Assembly: GCF_020731145.1 (NCBI RefSeq)
Contig: NZ_JAJFZN010000002.1
Location: 124,001-188,000, forward strand
Direction of reading: 5' to 3'
Length of the DNA stretch: 64,000 nt
From: Sneathiella sp. HT1-7
GTDB lineage: Bacteria > Pseudomonadota > Alphaproteobacteria > Sneathiellales > Sneathiellaceae
Below are positions 33,704 to 43,313 of the stretch, in pieces; the stretch's first letter is position 1; the number at the start of each line of letters is the position of its first letter. The notes below the pieces were generated by a model. The model was not told where the DNA came from, made no database searches, and saw only the letters and a list, made by a program, of their open reading frames with translations. Both the position numbers and the translations under genes were made by a program.

Positions 33704-36445
33704 TCATTCCGCGGTACTTTCATTTTTACCGTATCGTTGATACAGAAAGCCAATACCGATAAGGCACGCGCCCAATCCAAGAAAAGATATGGCGCGTAGC
33801 AATCCGTCGAGAGCGGACATGTCAAAAACGAATACCTTTCCAACTGCCGCCAGCAATAGCAATAATGCACTCTGGCGTAGCAATTGACTATCACGCCAAA
33901 TACCAACAAACATTAGACCGCTGGCAATGATGAGCCAGGCAAGCGAGTAAGTATAAAATTCTGGATTACTCATAGGGCTTAACCGAATGTCACTACCGAC
34001 GAAGAAATGTCGTATTTCAGTATTGATGTAAAAGAAGGTCAAAAATCCAGCGAAAATTGTTAGGATGCGAGCAAGCGCAGCATGTTCTGTTTTCGCAATT
34101 GCCTTAAACAAGATGAATGTGGCGGCAGGAAAAGCATAGGCGACAAAGAGCCAATCCATAATATACCAGGTACCGACATTCCCTTTCGCGGAAAGAAGCG
34201 GGTTTAGAAGGCCAAGGGCACCAAATACCAACTGAATGAGGCCGAGTATGCCAAGGATCTTCCAGCCCCACTCACGCACAACTGTAGGATTTCGCTTGTT
34301 TAGCCAGTAAAGCCCCGATGCATTCGCGAACAAGCTGGCAATTTGAAGCGAAATCTCAGCCAGCGACATCCCGGCACTTGAGTAAGTTTCCCCTCCAGTC
34401 GTCAGAAGTAAGCCCACTCCTGCCATTTTTCGGATGCCAAGCGCAATCAGCGTGGTCCATAAGAGGACCAACCCGCTTTCAAGCAGAAGTATCAAATAGT
34501 CAGTTTTATCTTTTCGAAACCATGTCCATGCGAACCCAAATGCTGCAATGGCGATGGTAAATCCATAGAGAAATTCATCTGCCGCTGCGGTAGGACTAAG
34601 AAACAAACGCAGCACTTCACCGTCCAGTTCAAGCCGTATTATAACAACGGCGGTTAGGATCGCACTGAATGGACGAAATGCGGGGATTGGAATTTTCAGA
34701 TAAATCCAAGCAGTTGCGGCCACTTGCAGGGCTAAGGCGACGCTTAACCATTCGTTCTCCAAGGCGACGGCCAATGCCAGTGCCAATGCAGCGGTTGAGC
34801 CAATTGCGAACACAGCAAGGACCGCGTCATCCAGCGCCTTGTTCAATTTATCCCCGACGAAACGCGCTGCAGCTGCGTAGGTTCCCGATAATGCAATTGC
34901 AATTAAGGCCCACTCGGGAGCGGTACCCAAACCGTTGAAGTGCCAATAACTGATGCAGAATATCAATATTGGTCCGGCAACAGCATGGGCTGCACCAGTC
35001 GCCGCGAAATATCCTTTCGCAATACGACGATACCCAAAGGCTGTGTAAAAAAGTCCAATCGTTATGGCAATCGTGAGAAACCGGAGGATTTCTGAAGCGT
35101 CTTTGAGAACAGGCGAATAATTTGGACCGGAGTTGAAGGCAAGCAAAGCCCCTGGCCAACTCAACAACAGTAGCAGTGCAGCGGCATGGGCAATGACAGG
35201 GAGACCTTCATAGGCCTGTCCTCGCATCGCAACAAACACAGCAAGCGGAGAAAGAACGAGGAGCAAGAGGATGGCAAGTGTTGCATGATCAAAGGCTGAG
35301 GCAATGAAAAGACCTGCAATGGCCGCATAGAGAAATGAAATATAGATCTGGAACAGGGGTGATTTCCAATCCAGAATTTCCGACAGTCGCGGGAGGACAG
35401 GAACGATGTTCGGAGTCTCAACGTTTCGGGTCGTAAGAAGAAAAATATAAACTAAGACCAGGCCAGTAAGATAAATCTCTACCACCAGCGCGTCAGCTAC
35501 ATTATTACCGCCATGAATATACCAGAGCCCAACCCAGAGAATACTCGCGCCAAGATTTGAGATGCCGAGCCAGTACCATGAGCGAAAACGCAGAATTGCA
35601 AGGCTGCCGACGAGTACGGCGAAGAGATAGAAAAAAAGCAGCTCGGTTGAAGGATCGGCAGTTGAAATCAATAAAGGTACGGCATAGGCACCTATCAGCC
35701 CTACGGCTGCCATGATAGGACCTAGCAATAGGGAATATGCGAGGCCGCCAGAGGCAGTGAGCGCCAATAAAATAACAGCGACTAGTGGCGGATATAGTTC
35801 ATAAAAGGAGAAACCCGAATACACTGCGCCATATATTGTCATGAGCCCAGCGCCAGAGACGGCAAGTGGCAAATATTGCCAACTGGACAAGTGATTAAGA
35901 TACTCAGGTTGTCGACGAAACCATTCCCCAACGGCCAACATTACCGACCCAAGGGATATTCCAATTATGACCCGACTCCATGGACCGAGCATATTATTGT
36001 CGATAGAGAATTTCACGATAAAAACGCCGCCGAATGCGAGAGCAATCCCTCCAATCCAGACGAGCCAGTTGACGCCAAGAATCCATTCCCAGGGTGACGA
36101 CGAGAGTGTTACTGTCGCCTCATGCAGGGCCGCTTCATCACGGCCCTTGGTTTCTGAGTCCAGAACCGTCGAGGCAACTGATTGACCCAGATCCGTTTCT
36201 GTTTGTATGACGACCGGTTCTTCTTCTGCCGCGAGTTCTGCGTCGCCAACTGTCTCAGAAGCAGTTTTAGAAGTTGTTTCTTGGAACTGAAGCTTTTCAA
36301 AGCGCGTTTCTAGGCTTCGGATGCTGGCTTCTATGCTTTGTAATTTTCTTTGTTGTTTTTTTACTTTGAAGAGCAGCCAGATTAAGCTCCCAACAATAAA
36401 AATCGGAATGGCACCGGCAGCGATTATAGATCCGATGTCATTCAT
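33704..36445 (-). CDS. DUF2339 family large membrane protein
   Basis: A 913-residue protein with an N-terminal helix, a charged coiled-coil segment (residues 25-60, LQSIEASIRSLETRFEKL), a low-complexity acidic stretch to about 115, and then more than twenty membrane helices. WEWILGVNWLVWIGGIALAFG near residue 116 marks the DUF2339 start. Function unknown in the family; envelope-stress or cell-surface roles have been proposed. A single-gene unit bounded by tRNA-Phe fragments at 33482 and 36725. Confidence 0.88.
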   Translation of the reverse strand: MNDIGSIIAAGAIPIFIVGSLIWLLFKVKKQQRKLQSIEASIRSLETRFEKLQFQETTSKTASETVGDAELAAEEEPVVIQTETDLGQSVASTVLDSETKGRDEAALHEATVTLSSSPWEWILGVNWLVWIGGIALAFGGVFIVKFSIDNNMLGPWSRVIIGISLGSVMLAVGEWFRRQPEYLNHLSSWQYLPLAVSGAGLMTIYGAVYSGFSFYELYPPLVAVILLALTASGGLAYSLLLGPIMAAVGLIGAYAVPLLISTADPSTELLFFYLFAVLVGSLAILRFRSWYWLGISNLGASILWVGLWYIHGGNNVADALVVEIYLTGLVLVYIFLLTTRNVETPNIVPVLPRLSEILDWKSPLFQIYISFLYAAIAGLFIASAFDHATLAILLLLVLSPLAVFVAMRGQAYEGLPVIAHAAALLLLLSWPGALLAFNSGPNYSPVLKDASEILRFLTIAITIGLFYTAFGYRRIAKGYFAATGAAHAVAGPILIFCISYWHFNGLGTAPEWALIAIALSGTYAAAARFVGDKLNKALDDAVLAVFAIGSTAALALALAVALENEWLSVALALQVAATAWIYLKIPIPAFRPFSAILTAVVIIRLELDGEVLRLFLSPTAAADEFLYGFTIAIAAFGFAWTWFRKDKTDYLILLLESGLVLLWTTLIALGIRKMAGVGLLLTTGGETYSSAGMSLAEISLQIASLFANASGLYWLNKRNPTVVREWGWKILGILGLIQLVFGALGLLNPLLSAKGNVGTWYIMDWLFVAYAFPAATFILFKAIAKTEHAALARILTIFAGFLTFFYINTEIRHFFVGSDIRLSPMSNPEFYTYSLAWLIIASGLMFVGIWRDSQLLRQSALLLLLAAVGKVFVFDMSALDGLLRAISFLGLGACLIGIGFLYQRYGKNESTAE

Positions 36446-36724
36446 GCTTCATCTCCGTTTCCCGGCACAACACTATAACTGGTTTTATCGCTGACAAATA
36501 CTACTGTGGCAACAGCAAAAGTCAAAAATTGGGTTATTAACTTCCCGCTTGGTATGTTGGCGTTTATCCTCACTTGTCAGGAAAATTAGATTTCCTGTTC
36601 TTGCCAATATTTTTGGGCGCACCTTCTTCGACATGCGATCAAGGGTTCGAATAGCAGAACTGCATTCGAAAGCGCCTTCAGTGTAAAACATAGCCCATGT
36701 GTCTGGAATGGATCTTTGGCAAAG
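36446..36724. other. Gap before the DUF2339 gene with no supported gene
   Basis: Frames in this stretch are short and random. It presumably carries the DUF2339 promoter on the minus strand. No repeat is visible other than the tRNA fragment at its right end. Confidence 0.45.
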
Positions 36725-36756
36725 TGATGAAGAGCGGCGAATTCGAACCACCAATA
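36725..36756 (-). repeat. Degenerate tRNA-Phe 3'-end fragment (putative old attachment site)
   Basis: 24 of 32 bases match the CCA end and T arm of the tRNA-Phe at 39419, with an unbroken attcgaaccacc block at the T loop. Same orientation as the intact gene. ggcaaag precedes it, close to ggaaaa at the other copies. Confidence 0.45.
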
Positions 36757-36771
36757 GAAAGATAGTGCGTT

Positions 36772-37239
36772 CTACATATCTGGCTTTGCAATCATCAAGT
36801 AAAATATGGCTAAAAACAATGTAAAGGCGATAATCCCAAGACCTACCCACCAATGAAACAACTTATCAAAAACTTGGGGAAGAAGGGCGCTTCTGCTTTG
36901 TGCTTCTATCGCCATATTCCGCAGTTGATATTGTATCCAAAGAACGGGGAGCCAGCATGCACCGGCAATTGCAATGAGTGTGAACGAAACCACCAACCAT
37001 GGCTCATCAAACTCTAATCCAAGCTCTCGGATCAAAAACCATCCTGAGATCACCTGCACGATGAAAGCCGGTGTCGTGAATATCCAATCCGCAACCACGA
37101 CCCAAAAAGTTGCGAAGGCAATGCCGTGAGTATTTTTACTTTTTACGGCGACGAAAAGAAAAAACGCACTCCCAAAGCCCGTTCCAAACAATATTGTTGC
37201 TGAAACAATGTGAAACCATTTGAAGAAAAGATAGTCCAT
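36772..37239 (-). CDS. DUF2269 family membrane protein
   Basis: A 155-residue protein with four helices. The N-terminal YLFFKWFHIVSATILFGTG holds a conserved histidine in the first helix, and LGIIAFTLFLAIFYLMIAKP ends the protein. This matches DUF2269 (predicted integral membrane). Its start faces, 18 bases away, the DCC-DUF4166 gene, so the two share a promoter region and probably a function. Members occur beside DCC and saccharopine-dehydrogenase-like genes. Confidence 0.8.
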   Translation of the reverse strand: MDYLFFKWFHIVSATILFGTGFGSAFFLFVAVKSKNTHGIAFATFWVVVADWIFTTPAFIVQVISGWFLIRELGLEFDEPWLVVSFTLIAIAGACWLPVLWIQYQLRNMAIEAQSRSALLPQVFDKLFHWWVGLGIIAFTLFLAIFYLMIAKPDM

Positions 37240-37257
37240 GGCTTAGATATACAGGCA

Positions 37258-38283
37258 ATGAGTGATACAAAGAATAATGATTTATCAAAAGGCGTGTGGT
37301 TCGTCTATGACGGGGATTGCCCGATTTGCAATCTGGCAGCACAGTCACTACGCATTCGGGAAGCCGTCGATCCGTTATTTCTGGTCAATGCACGCGAAGA
37401 AACAGATCACCCTCTTTATCTGGAGATAGTGGATCAAAATCTAGACCTTGATGAAGGTATGGTCCTTAGATACGGCGATAGGAATTATCACGGCCAAAAT
37501 GCACTCCAAATGATGGTGCTTTTGGGAAGTAGAAACGGTTGGTACAACCGTATGAATTCATTGCTGTTTAAATCACCGGCAATTGCGAGGTTCTTGTATC
37601 CGATAATGAAACTGGCCAGAAATACGCTTTTGAGAATCCTCAGAATTCCGCGCTTGCAAAACCTTGAAGATGCGAAAGACGCATATCCTGTTTTCAAAGA
37701 GGTATTCGGTGATACTTGGCCAAATCTACCTCCTGTCATTAAGGCTCATTATGCGGCGAGATCTTATTCGGAGGATCGGGTGATTGTTGACGGGCATTTG
37801 AATGTGTATGTGCATCCTTTATTGGGGTTTTTTGCTCGACTGACCGGTTTACTGGTTCCCTTTTCAGGTGAAAACGTTCCTGTTCGAGTGACCTTTAAAG
37901 CAGCGCACCATGATAATACCTTGGAATTTGATAGGGTATTTAGTTTTAAAGGACGCAAGCCTGTTCATTTCAGATCTAAGATGAGGCCTCAGCCAAATGG
38001 AGATGTCATAGAGCTTATGCGCTTTGGTTTTGGCTGGCGATTTAGATGCGAATGGCGGAAAAACAGAGTGATCTTATCTCATCTGGGCTATGTGTGGCGC
38101 TTTTTAGGCATGAATATCCCGATGCCATTCTCCTTGATTTTAGGTAAAGGTTACGCGGAAGAGTCTCCTGTGTCCGATACAGAATTCTCAATGTGGACCC
38201 ACACGATGCATCCCCTGTTTGGAAAGATGTTCGGCTACGAAGGCTCCTTCACAATAACGGATATGAAATGCGACCCATATTAA
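37258..38283 (+). CDS. DCC thiol-oxidoreductase-like domain fused to DUF4166
   Basis: A 341-residue protein. Residues 10-125 are a DCC (YuxK-like) domain with YDGDCPICNLA, the CxxC-type site named after the family; residues about 160-341 are DUF4166 (NVYVHPLLGFFARLTG, RFGFGWRFRCEW). The start at 37258 is preferred over 37210, which would overlap the divergent gene; the ribosome site is weak. It overlaps the next gene by 16 bases. DUF4166 is often fused directly to a saccharopine-dehydrogenase-like domain; here that partner is the following gene, so the two proteins probably form one unit. Confidence 0.8.
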   Translation: MSDTKNNDLSKGVWFVYDGDCPICNLAAQSLRIREAVDPLFLVNAREETDHPLYLEIVDQNLDLDEGMVLRYGDRNYHGQNALQMMVLLGSRNGWYNRMNSLLFKSPAIARFLYPIMKLARNTLLRILRIPRLQNLEDAKDAYPVFKEVFGDTWPNLPPVIKAHYAARSYSEDRVIVDGHLNVYVHPLLGFFARLTGLLVPFSGENVPVRVTFKAAHHDNTLEFDRVFSFKGRKPVHFRSKMRPQPNGDVIELMRFGFGWRFRCEWRKNRVILSHLGYVWRFLGMNIPMPFSLILGKGYAEESPVSDTEFSMWTHTMHPLFGKMFGYEGSFTITDMKCDPY

Positions 38284-39356
38284 TTCTTGGTGGTTACGGT
38301 AACTTTGGGAAGCGAATTTCCAGGTCGCTCGCGGCGGCAGGCGTCCCTGTAATCATCGCTGGAAGGAATGAAGGGAAGGCTAGTCTTCTTCTAAACACCT
38401 TGCCAGGGCAGGGTCACGGCGTGGCGATTTTTGATGTAGACCAAGACTTAAAACTTCACATGGCAAAATTGAAGCCTTCTTCCGTCATAAACACTTGTGG
38501 CCCGTTTCAGTCGGCTGACTACTCGATTGCCAAAACATGTATTGAGGAAGCAATCCCGTATATTGATCTGGCAGATGCCAGGGATTTCGTATGCGGAATA
38601 ACTGAGTTGAATCAAAATGCGATTGATGCGGGCATTCCTGTGATTAGCGGCGCAAGTACGGTGCCCGGACTCTCATCAGCAGTCCTAGAAGAATATGGTC
38701 ATGAATTCTCACAGATTACGTCACTAAAATTCGGAATTAGCCCCGGACAAAAGGCGGAAAGAGGATTGGCGACAACTCAGGGGATTTTAAGCTATGTCGG
38801 AAAGCCATTACGACAGTTTGCAGGCATCGACCCAAATATTTTTGGCTGGCAAAATCTATATCGCCAAAAATATCCTGTAATTGGCAAAAGATGGATGGCC
38901 AATTGTGACATTCCAGATCTTGATTTACTGCCAAAGGCATATGGCATTGATAGAATTCAATTTTCTGCGGGATTGGAGCTGGCGCCGTTGCATCTGGGGC
39001 TGTGGGTGATGTCCTGGTTAGTCAGATTGGGCGTTCCAATTGACTTGCCAAAATTATCTGGACCGCTTTTGCGGATTAGTAATTGGTTAAATCACTTTGG
39101 CACTGCAGATGGTGGCATGCATATACTTCTGGAGGGGTATGACATCGCGGGGCAACCGCATCATCTTGATTGGTTCATTATTGCAAAGAATGGAGATGGC
39201 CCACAGATACCAACGATACCCGCGATAGTTCTCGCCAAGAAAATTGCGAAAGGGGAATTCCCGGCTGTGGGCGCCATGCCCTGCGTTGGCCTCGTCTCGC
39301 TATCAGAGTATCTCGAAGAGCTTTCTGCCTTTGAAGTCAGTACCTATCGAGCATAG
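38268..39356 (+). CDS. Saccharopine dehydrogenase-like NADP-binding protein
   Basis: A 362-residue protein starting RPILILGGYGNFGKRISRSL, a glycine-rich nucleotide loop, with VINTCGPFQSADYSIAKTC near residue 78 and SGASTVPGLSS near 127, the hallmarks of the saccharopine dehydrogenase NADP-binding group outside lysine metabolism. The ATG at 38268 lies inside the tail of the previous gene. Actual substrate unknown; homologues reduce lipids or trans-acyl bonds. Last gene before tRNA-Phe. Confidence 0.85.
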   Translation: MRPILILGGYGNFGKRISRSLAAAGVPVIIAGRNEGKASLLLNTLPGQGHGVAIFDVDQDLKLHMAKLKPSSVINTCGPFQSADYSIAKTCIEEAIPYIDLADARDFVCGITELNQNAIDAGIPVISGASTVPGLSSAVLEEYGHEFSQITSLKFGISPGQKAERGLATTQGILSYVGKPLRQFAGIDPNIFGWQNLYRQKYPVIGKRWMANCDIPDLDLLPKAYGIDRIQFSAGLELAPLHLGLWVMSWLVRLGVPIDLPKLSGPLLRISNWLNHFGTADGGMHILLEGYDIAGQPHHLDWFIIAKNGDGPQIPTIPAIVLAKKIAKGEFPAVGAMPCVGLVSLSEYLEELSAFEVSTYRA

Positions 39357-39418
39357 CACATTCGCTGACTAATGGCCTAAGGCTTGACCGCGGGAGCGTT
39401 TCGTGAGGCTTCGGAAAA

Positions 39419-39494
<76 letters not shown>

Positions 39495-39613
39495 ACATTG
39501 CTTTACGCGCACCGCCATATGGGCGAGGAAGCAGGTTTATAAAAGAAATAGTTGAGGCTGTCCAGAGGTCTTGAACTAAAATTATAGAAAAGTCGCGACA
39601 CGGCCCATTCGCT

Positions 39614-39644
39614 ATATTTCCATAGGTTAAGCATATGGAAATAT
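39614..39644. promoter_or_regulatory. Hairpin between yacG and tRNA-Phe
   Basis: atatttccata (39614-39624) is an exact reverse complement of tatggaaatat (39634-39644) with a nine-base loop. It lies five bases past the yacG stop. Without a T-run on the minus strand it is more likely an mRNA-end processing structure than a strong terminator. Confidence 0.5.
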
Positions 39645-39648
39645 GCTT

Positions 39649-39834
39649 TTATTCGCCGTCCTCATCGTTGGCTGGTATGGTTTCTTCTCCCGGGATTACA
39701 TAGGCCTCGTTAAACCATTTTCCCAGATCTACCTGTTTGCAGCGAGCAGAGCAAAAAGGGCGGTATTTTTGTACGCTTGGTTTGCCGCATTGCGGGCACG
39801 GCTTCACAGGTGTTTTTACGTCTTCCATTGTCAT
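39649..39834 (-). CDS. yacG: DNA gyrase inhibitor YacG (zinc-binding)
   Basis: A 61-residue protein with CPQCGK and [16 protein letters not shown], the four-cysteine zinc site and following WFNE motif of YacG. YacG binds gyrase and blocks its action. The ATG overlaps the rng stop (TAATG). Last gene of the core operon that runs down from murA. Confidence 0.93.
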   Translation of the reverse strand: MTMEDVKTPVKPCPQCGKPSVQKYRPFCSARCKQVDLGKWFNEAYVIPGEETIPANDEDGE

Positions 39835-41240
39835 TAGCCTATTGTGTAGCCGAAATCGGAAAGCTGGGCATTTTCAGATATCATGATTGGTCTCGCAAGT
39901 TCCTTTTCCAGAAGAGTTTGATGACGTCGCAACAGAGATGCAAGTTTCTCTCCGGCCTCAATCGTGAGTCTGGCTTGACGGGAGAAGCGGGTTTCGCTTT
40001 GCAGGGCGCGAAAAATCTCACTGAGGACCGTGATTTCGTTTTTGTCATATCCACCGCCATCGCATGTTTTGCATGGGTAGCATAATACTTCATGTAAGGA
40101 GGGGCGGCCGCGTTTGCGGGTCATCTGCATCAGGCCTAGCTCCGTCATGCCGATCAAGCGGGTTGGGCGGGGATCCCGGTTCAGTGCAACTTGCAATGAT
40201 TGGGTGAGTTCCTTCACTTCACCTTTGCCATTCATCTGAATAAAATCGATGATAATAATACCACTAAGATTACGAAGCCGTATCTGGCGGCAGATTTCAC
40301 GCGCGGCTTCGAGGTTCGTTGAAAGTGCAGCAGATCGGGAAGCAGCCGCTTGAGTATGCCCTGCTGAATTGACATCGATAACGATGGCGGCTTCCGTGCG
40401 CTCAATCGTTATATTTCCGCCCGAAGTGAGCGGCACAGATTTCTGAAGGGCGGTGTCCAGCTCCGCCTCGACGCCCCACTCCTCGAAAAGAGATGCTTGT
40501 TGGTCCCAGAGCTTGATTTGCTGCGGAATGCCAAGCATGTATTGTGCAATATAGTTTTTCGCCGCGGTGAGGGCTGCGACGTTGCTGACAATAACATCCA
40601 TATTCGCGGTGAGAAAATTCTTCAGGACACTGGCCAGAGGCGTTTTTCTCTGTCCGAGGGCGGATGGTTTTGTTACAGCTTTCCACGCCACTTGAATATC
40701 AGTCCACTCCTGAGCGAGGGCTTCCAGTTCTTTAAGGAGTGTTTCATCAGTGGCATATTGGGCAGCAGTCCGAACCGTAAGGCCGTACTCATGTGTGTGA
40801 CCTTCAAGCAATGCTTTGAGGCGACTGCGTTCTTCAGAAGCGTTAATGCTTTTCGATAGCACAACGCCGTTGCCGATCGGTCGCAAGATGAGGTTCGCGC
40901 CATGCAGGGCAAAACGGCATCCGAGTTGAAGTCCTTTCTCTCCTTTGGCATCCTTGATTACCTGAACGAGTATTTTTTCGCCCTCGTGAACTGCTGTATT
41001 TATTGTTTTTGCGTTGGTCGAGATATCGCCAAATTGCAGGAATCCATCTCCTTCAGGCCCGAGATCAATAAAGGCAATGTCCATATCAGGCAGGATCTTT
41101 GCGACGCGTCCATTGAAGAAATCACCGACGCGAGAGAGATTGCCCTCTCGCTCAATTTGGACTTCTAGCAGTTGATCGCCTTTCAGCACCGCCGCGCGCG
41201 TTTCGAAGGGGCCTTCATCGATCAGCAGGGTCTCCCGCAT
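39834..41240 (-). CDS. rng: Ribonuclease G/E family
   Basis: A 468-residue endoribonuclease. An S1 domain occupies residues 30-115, VIDVNSAGH near 290 and IIIDFIQMN near 333 carry the two catalytic magnesium-binding aspartates, and [10 protein letters not shown] near 390 is the zinc-link cysteine pair of the RNase E/G group. It is too short for the RNase E scaffold tail, so RNase G type. It processes rRNA 5' ends and decays mRNA. The start at 41240 overlaps the maf stop by one base (TGATG); the longer frame start would lie inside maf. Confidence 0.92.
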   Translation of the reverse strand: MRETLLIDEGPFETRAAVLKGDQLLEVQIEREGNLSRVGDFFNGRVAKILPDMDIAFIDLGPEGDGFLQFGDISTNAKTINTAVHEGEKILVQVIKDAKGEKGLQLGCRFALHGANLILRPIGNGVVLSKSINASEERSRLKALLEGHTHEYGLTVRTAAQYATDETLLKELEALAQEWTDIQVAWKAVTKPSALGQRKTPLASVLKNFLTANMDVIVSNVAALTAAKNYIAQYMLGIPQQIKLWDQQASLFEEWGVEAELDTALQKSVPLTSGGNITIERTEAAIVIDVNSAGHTQAAASRSAALSTNLEAAREICRQIRLRNLSGIIIIDFIQMNGKGEVKELTQSLQVALNRDPRPTRLIGMTELGLMQMTRKRGRPSLHEVLCYPCKTCDGGGYDKNEITVLSEIFRALQSETRFSRQARLTIEAGEKLASLLRRHQTLLEKELARPIMISENAQLSDFGYTIG

Positions 41241-41911
41241 CAATCGCGACCTGCCCAAATCGGAAATCCGTTCCCTTGCAGGGTATTCGCCACTTCAAAG
41301 AGGGGGAGCCCAACTACGTTGCTGTAGGAACCCTGAATTTGCCGGATAAGAGCGGCGGCGCACCCCTGAATGGCATACCCACCTGCTTTACCATGCCATT
41401 CGCCAGATGCGATATAGGCGTTGATTTCAAGTTTATCCAGTACCTTGAAGATAACTGCAGTGGAAACAACGCGAGTGATCCGTTTCCCATCGGGCGTTAT
41501 CAAGGCGACGCCGGTATGGACTTGATGCCGCCGTCCGGACAAAAGGGAGAGATAGCTGCGTGCCTCATCCTCTGTTTCAGCTTTACCCAAAGCCCTGCGG
41601 CCAACGGCAACTACCGTGTCGGCGGAGAGAAGAAAAGCATTTTTATGCCGGTCTGCAACAGCTTCCGCTTTTTCTCGGGCAAGACGCAGCGCAAGATCGC
41701 GAGGACGCTCCTGCTTGATTGCGGATTCATCGATGTCTGCCGGATCTATAGAGTCTGGCTTAACCCCAATCTGCTCAAGCAACGCAAGACGGCGCGGCGA
41801 TGCGGAGGCCAGGATCAAAAATGGGCGAGTGGGTAGCAAGGGCGGATCAATTTTGTTGCCTCGCTCTGCTACCATCCCGGTAGCCTGGGGGAGGTCTGTT
41901 CGATCACCCAT
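41240..41911 (-). CDS. maf: Maf-like nucleoside triphosphate pyrophosphatase
   Basis: A 223-residue protein with LASASPRRLALLEQIG near residue 33 and SADTVVAVGRRALGK near 95, the Maf phosphate-binding and active-site motifs. It hydrolyses non-canonical or m5UTP-type nucleotides and limits septum formation. It sits between infA and rng, the usual order in alphaproteobacteria. The first 25 residues are an unusual extension; an internal start is possible. Confidence 0.93.
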   Translation of the reverse strand: MGDRTDLPQATGMVAERGNKIDPPLLPTRPFLILASASPRRLALLEQIGVKPDSIDPADIDESAIKQERPRDLALRLAREKAEAVADRHKNAFLLSADTVVAVGRRALGKAETEDEARSYLSLLSGRRHQVHTGVALITPDGKRITRVVSTAVIFKVLDKLEINAYIASGEWHGKAGGYAIQGCAAALIRQIQGSYSNVVGLPLFEVANTLQGNGFPIWAGRD

Positions 41912-41923
41912 GAATAGATTACC

Positions 41924-42142
41924 TTACTTGTAACGGAAGGTAATGCGGCCTTTGGTCAGGTCATAAGGTGTCATTTCGACGGTGACTTTGTCACCTGCCA
42001 ATACACGAATGCGATGCTTGCGCATTTTGCCCGCAGTGTGGGCCAATACTTCGTGGTCATTTTCAAGAACGACGCGGAACATTGCGTTGGGCAACAATTC
42101 CGTAACAGTTCCTTCAAACTCCAATAGTTCTTCTTTCGCCAT
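41924..42142 (-). CDS. infA: Translation initiation factor IF-1
   Basis: A 72-residue S1-fold protein, exactly the family length, with [20 protein letters not shown] and [18 protein letters not shown]. It binds the ribosomal A site during initiation. Thirteen bases before maf on the same strand. Confidence 0.98.
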   Translation of the reverse strand: MAKEELLEFEGTVTELLPNAMFRVVLENDHEVLAHTAGKMRKHRIRVLAGDKVTVEMTPYDLTKGRITFRYK

Positions 42143-42285
42143 AAAATCCTATTCCAGTAATTTCGGTTGCTGCAAAATAAGGGGCACAATAGCTAAAAAG
42201 CAAGCACTTCCTTGAAAATGATATGTAAAAATCAGAAAAAACAAGTAAGTTCGGACTAAAGCGCAACAGAATTCGTGTAAACTTC

Positions 42286-42747
42286 TTAAACCCGGGGGGC
42301 CGGTCCTGTTCTAAACCTTGCCTTTATTTTCTCATATAAGTCGTCCCGAGTGTGACGATAGGCATTTAATCGCATTTCCCGGTTTCCCTCGGTAAGCGAC
42401 GGATCAATTATGTTCCAGAACTCTGTTTCGCATGCAGTAGCGCGGGTTATTTCTTCCGCCCTTTTATGGGCCTCCTGTGAGAGAGAAATGATAATGTCGA
42501 ACGAACTGTCTTCCAGATCATCGAAATCCTTTGCGACATGGTTGGTGGCATCCAGGCCGATTTCATCCAGAACCTCAATCGCGAAACCGTCGACAGTCTT
42601 TGCCCGAACCCCGGCACTATCCACATAGACAGTATGGCCATAGAGGCTCTTCATAATATTTTCCGCCATTACGGACCGAATACTATTGTGGGTACAGGCA
42701 AAAAGGACACTACCTGGTAAATTATCGCTGAAGGGGGGCGCACTCAT
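42286..42747 (-). CDS. Low-molecular-weight protein phosphatase family
   Basis: A 153-residue protein with VLFACTHNSIRSVMAE near residue 14, the CX5R phosphate loop (with THNSI in the middle), and an IDPSL-like late segment. The family includes low-molecular-weight tyrosine phosphatases and arsenate reductases; the lack of further redox cysteines favours a phosphatase. Between infA and UPF0262, a standard alphaproteobacterial position. Confidence 0.85.
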   Translation of the reverse strand: MSAPPFSDNLPGSVLFACTHNSIRSVMAENIMKSLYGHTVYVDSAGVRAKTVDGFAIEVLDEIGLDATNHVAKDFDDLEDSSFDIIISLSQEAHKRAEEITRATACETEFWNIIDPSLTEGNREMRLNAYRHTRDDLYEKIKARFRTGPAPRV

Positions 42748-42805
42748 GTAATTTTTTGGCCCACAACGGTGGCGTAAAAAAGAATGACTCTTATAGATTT
42801 CATTT

Positions 42806-43285
42806 CTAACCCCTTATGTGGAGGATACACATAAGGGTGAAAAGGCGCCGCGCCGTATCGAAGTCAGTTTCTGCTCTGTCCTTTAACCGCTCTTTTAAAA
42901 GCTCGGATCCTTCATTGTGAAGTCCGCGCCGTCCCATGTCGATCGCCTCGATCTTGGAGGGTGATGCCGACTTGATCGCGTCGAAATAACTTTCGCACAC
43001 ATGGAAATAGTCTTTAATGATGCGGCGGAAGGATATCACGGGCAAAGGAATACGAACGAGCTCATTCGCATCGTCCTCAGAGCGTACATCAATGATTAGC
43101 CTGTTGTCCTCAATGCTGAGATGGAGCGAATAGGGCCCATCATTCTCGAACCCATTTACGATAAAGCTGTTTTGATCGAGGATGTCGAAGATAGCCACTT
43201 TACGCTCATGTTCGATGTCCGCGTTGCGGCGGACAACGGTCTTTTCATCGAGTGCGATTTTCGCGATATGCTGTGTGTCGGACAT
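42806..43285 (-). CDS. UPF0262 family protein
   Basis: A 159-residue protein of the uncharacterised UPF0262 family: IAKIALDEKTV start, YSLHLSIEDNRLIIDV in the middle, MGRRGLHNEGSELL and TARRLFTLMCILHIRG at the end. Always between hisD and the phosphatase in alphaproteobacteria. No function known. Confidence 0.9.
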   Translation of the reverse strand: MSDTQHIAKIALDEKTVVRRNADIEHERKVAIFDILDQNSFIVNGFENDGPYSLHLSIEDNRLIIDVRSEDDANELVRIPLPVISFRRIIKDYFHVCESYFDAIKSASPSKIEAIDMGRRGLHNEGSELLKERLKDRAETDFDTARRLFTLMCILHIRG

Positions 43286-43313
43286 GTCTTTGTGACTCCT
43301 TTACACAGCTATA

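Noticed and set aside
36485-36853. Frame of 122 codons over the tRNA fragment at 36725
   Set aside because: It overlaps the DUF2269 gene end and the fragment, with no recognised motif.
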